Shown: one piece after another, positions 63,534 to 64,000 of the stretch
Layout: every line of letters begins with the position of its first letter
How positions within the stretch are numbered: position 1 is the first letter of the stretch
Origin: Ornithobacterium rhinotracheale
GTDB lineage: Bacteria > Bacteroidota > Bacteroidia > Flavobacteriales > Weeksellaceae
DNA: 64,000 nt
Direction: 5' to 3'
Assembly (NCBI RefSeq): GCF_004088395.1
Contig: NZ_CP035107.1
Span: 945,001 to 1,009,000 of the forward strand
Notes under the pieces: model-generated
What the model was told of the DNA's origin: nothing
What the model saw: the letters and a program-made list of their open reading frames with translations, nothing else
The model's database searches: none
Translations under genes and position numbers: made by a program

Positions 63534-64000
63534 TTAAATAAAGTCTTCAATATCGCCTTTGCCTTGTCTCAATACTTGGTAGCTTCCATCTCCTTCGGAT
63601 AAATCTACCACGGAGGAGGCAATAAGCCCGCCCTTTCCGCTATCAATCACGATGTCCACCAATTTATCATATTTTTCGGCAATTAGTTCAGGGTCTGTGT
63701 AATATTCTTTTTCCTCCTCCTCATCGGACACGAGCAGTGAGGTAGAGGCGATAGGGCTTTCAAGCATACTCACAATATCCCGCGGCACCTTGTGGTCGGG
63801 CACGCGAATCCCCACCGTTTCCCTTGTTTTGTAGTAAGAAGGGAGGGAGTTATTAGCCTTTAATATAAAGGTGAAAGGCCCTGGTAAGGCTCTTTTTAGT
63901 AATCTAAAAGTGGTGTTATCAATAGGCCTTGTAAAGGTAGAAAGGTGGCTTAAATCATTACACACGATGGAGAATTGAGATTTATCTAATTTTAGCCCTT
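63534..64000 (-). CDS. L-threonylcarbamoyladenylate synthase-family protein (YrdC/Sua5/YciO), 5' end outside window
   Basis: The frame is open to the window edge (K-L-D-K-S-Q-F-S-I-V-C-N-D-L-S), so the GTG at 63965 is internal. Visible are FRLLKRALPGPFTFILKANN and ETVGIRVPDHKVPRDIVSML, then ASTSLLVSDEEEEKEY, typical of the YrdC domain. With the SIVCNDLSHLS stretch it looks like the short YciO-type branch rather than full Sua5. TsaC/Sua5 make the t6A precursor of ANN-decoding tRNAs; YciO proteins may act otherwise. Ends 77 bp before the sulfatase start. Confidence 0.85.
   Translation of the reverse strand, partial: GLKLDKSQFSIVCNDLSHLSTFTRPIDNTTFRLLKRALPGPFTFILKANNSLPSYYKTRETVGIRVPDHKVPRDIVSMLESPIASTSLLVSDEEEEKEYYTDPELIAEKYDKLVDIVIDSGKGGLIASSVVDLSEGDGSYQVLRQGKGDIEDFI

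Noticed and set aside
61925-63550. Sulfatase start at 63550
   Set aside because: The added 31 residues are basic and featureless and overlap the 3' end of the YrdC-family gene; ATG at 63457 gives a proper signal peptide.

Overview
The window is chromosomal DNA of a flavobacterium (Bacteroidota). The evidence is the recurrent promoter signature TAnnTTTG about 4-30 bp ahead of genes, AT-rich codon use, a SusC/SusD pair, YpdA (bacillithiol) and Flavobacteriia-type gene neighbours (LUD protein-cdsA-psd-rnz; menC-menE; serC-serA). IS982-family elements resembling those of poultry-associated Weeksellaceae and a tet(Q) gene make an Ornithobacterium/Riemerella-like animal pathogen plausible; this is inference, since no rRNA or species marker is present.

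Layout. 0-10.3 kb: 3' part of a cysteine synthase, a Sel1-repeat protein, a 21-bp tandem repeat array, a SusD lipoprotein with a frameshifted SusC receptor, bioD and a secreted S9 peptidase. 10.4-22.0 kb: a heap of Mu-like prophage fragments from at least two or three related phages. Tail genes lie on the minus strand (tube-like fragment, tail assembly chaperone with a textbook -1 frameshift signal, tape measure gene split by an IS). On the plus strand lie portal and MuF head genes, virion morphogenesis genes and a second tape measure gene. Three MuF genes or MuF tails in this heap end in different toxin-like nuclease domains. 22.3-28.3 kb: an accessory island with tet(Q) plus a stub of rteA (a CTnDOT-type remnant) between two direct copies of an internally deleted IS982-family element, an integrase stub, a Uma2 nuclease and an Rpn-type nuclease broken by an IS. 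28.4-40.9 kb: housekeeping genes serC, serA, menC, menE, ypdA, an RclA-like oxidoreductase, asnS, rpoN and lysS. 41.2-43.2 kb: a second, separate Mu-like fragment with a fourth MuF-toxin. 43.3-64 kb: fabG, an amino-acid/dicarboxylate symporter, thioredoxin-like proteins, a decayed DUF2264 gene, a DUF1080 protein, AraC-OsmC-RclC-like genes, brkB-cmk-uvrC, the LUD-cdsA-psd-rnz operon, trmD, gcvT, idi, a sulfatase and the 3' part of a YrdC/Sua5-family gene.

Most notable: four phage MuF proteins carry four different C-terminal toxin domains. Immediately behind at least two of them (42.3 kb and 17.1 kb) the opposite strand carries a compact unit of promoter, stem-loops and intrinsic terminator, ending inside the toxin stop codon and holding no protein gene. 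This fits a small structured RNA, possibly an RNA antitoxin or antisense regulator for phage-borne polymorphic toxins. Two of the toxin tails are spliced onto fragments of neighbouring structural genes, like the displaced orphan toxin cassettes known from Rhs and CDI loci.
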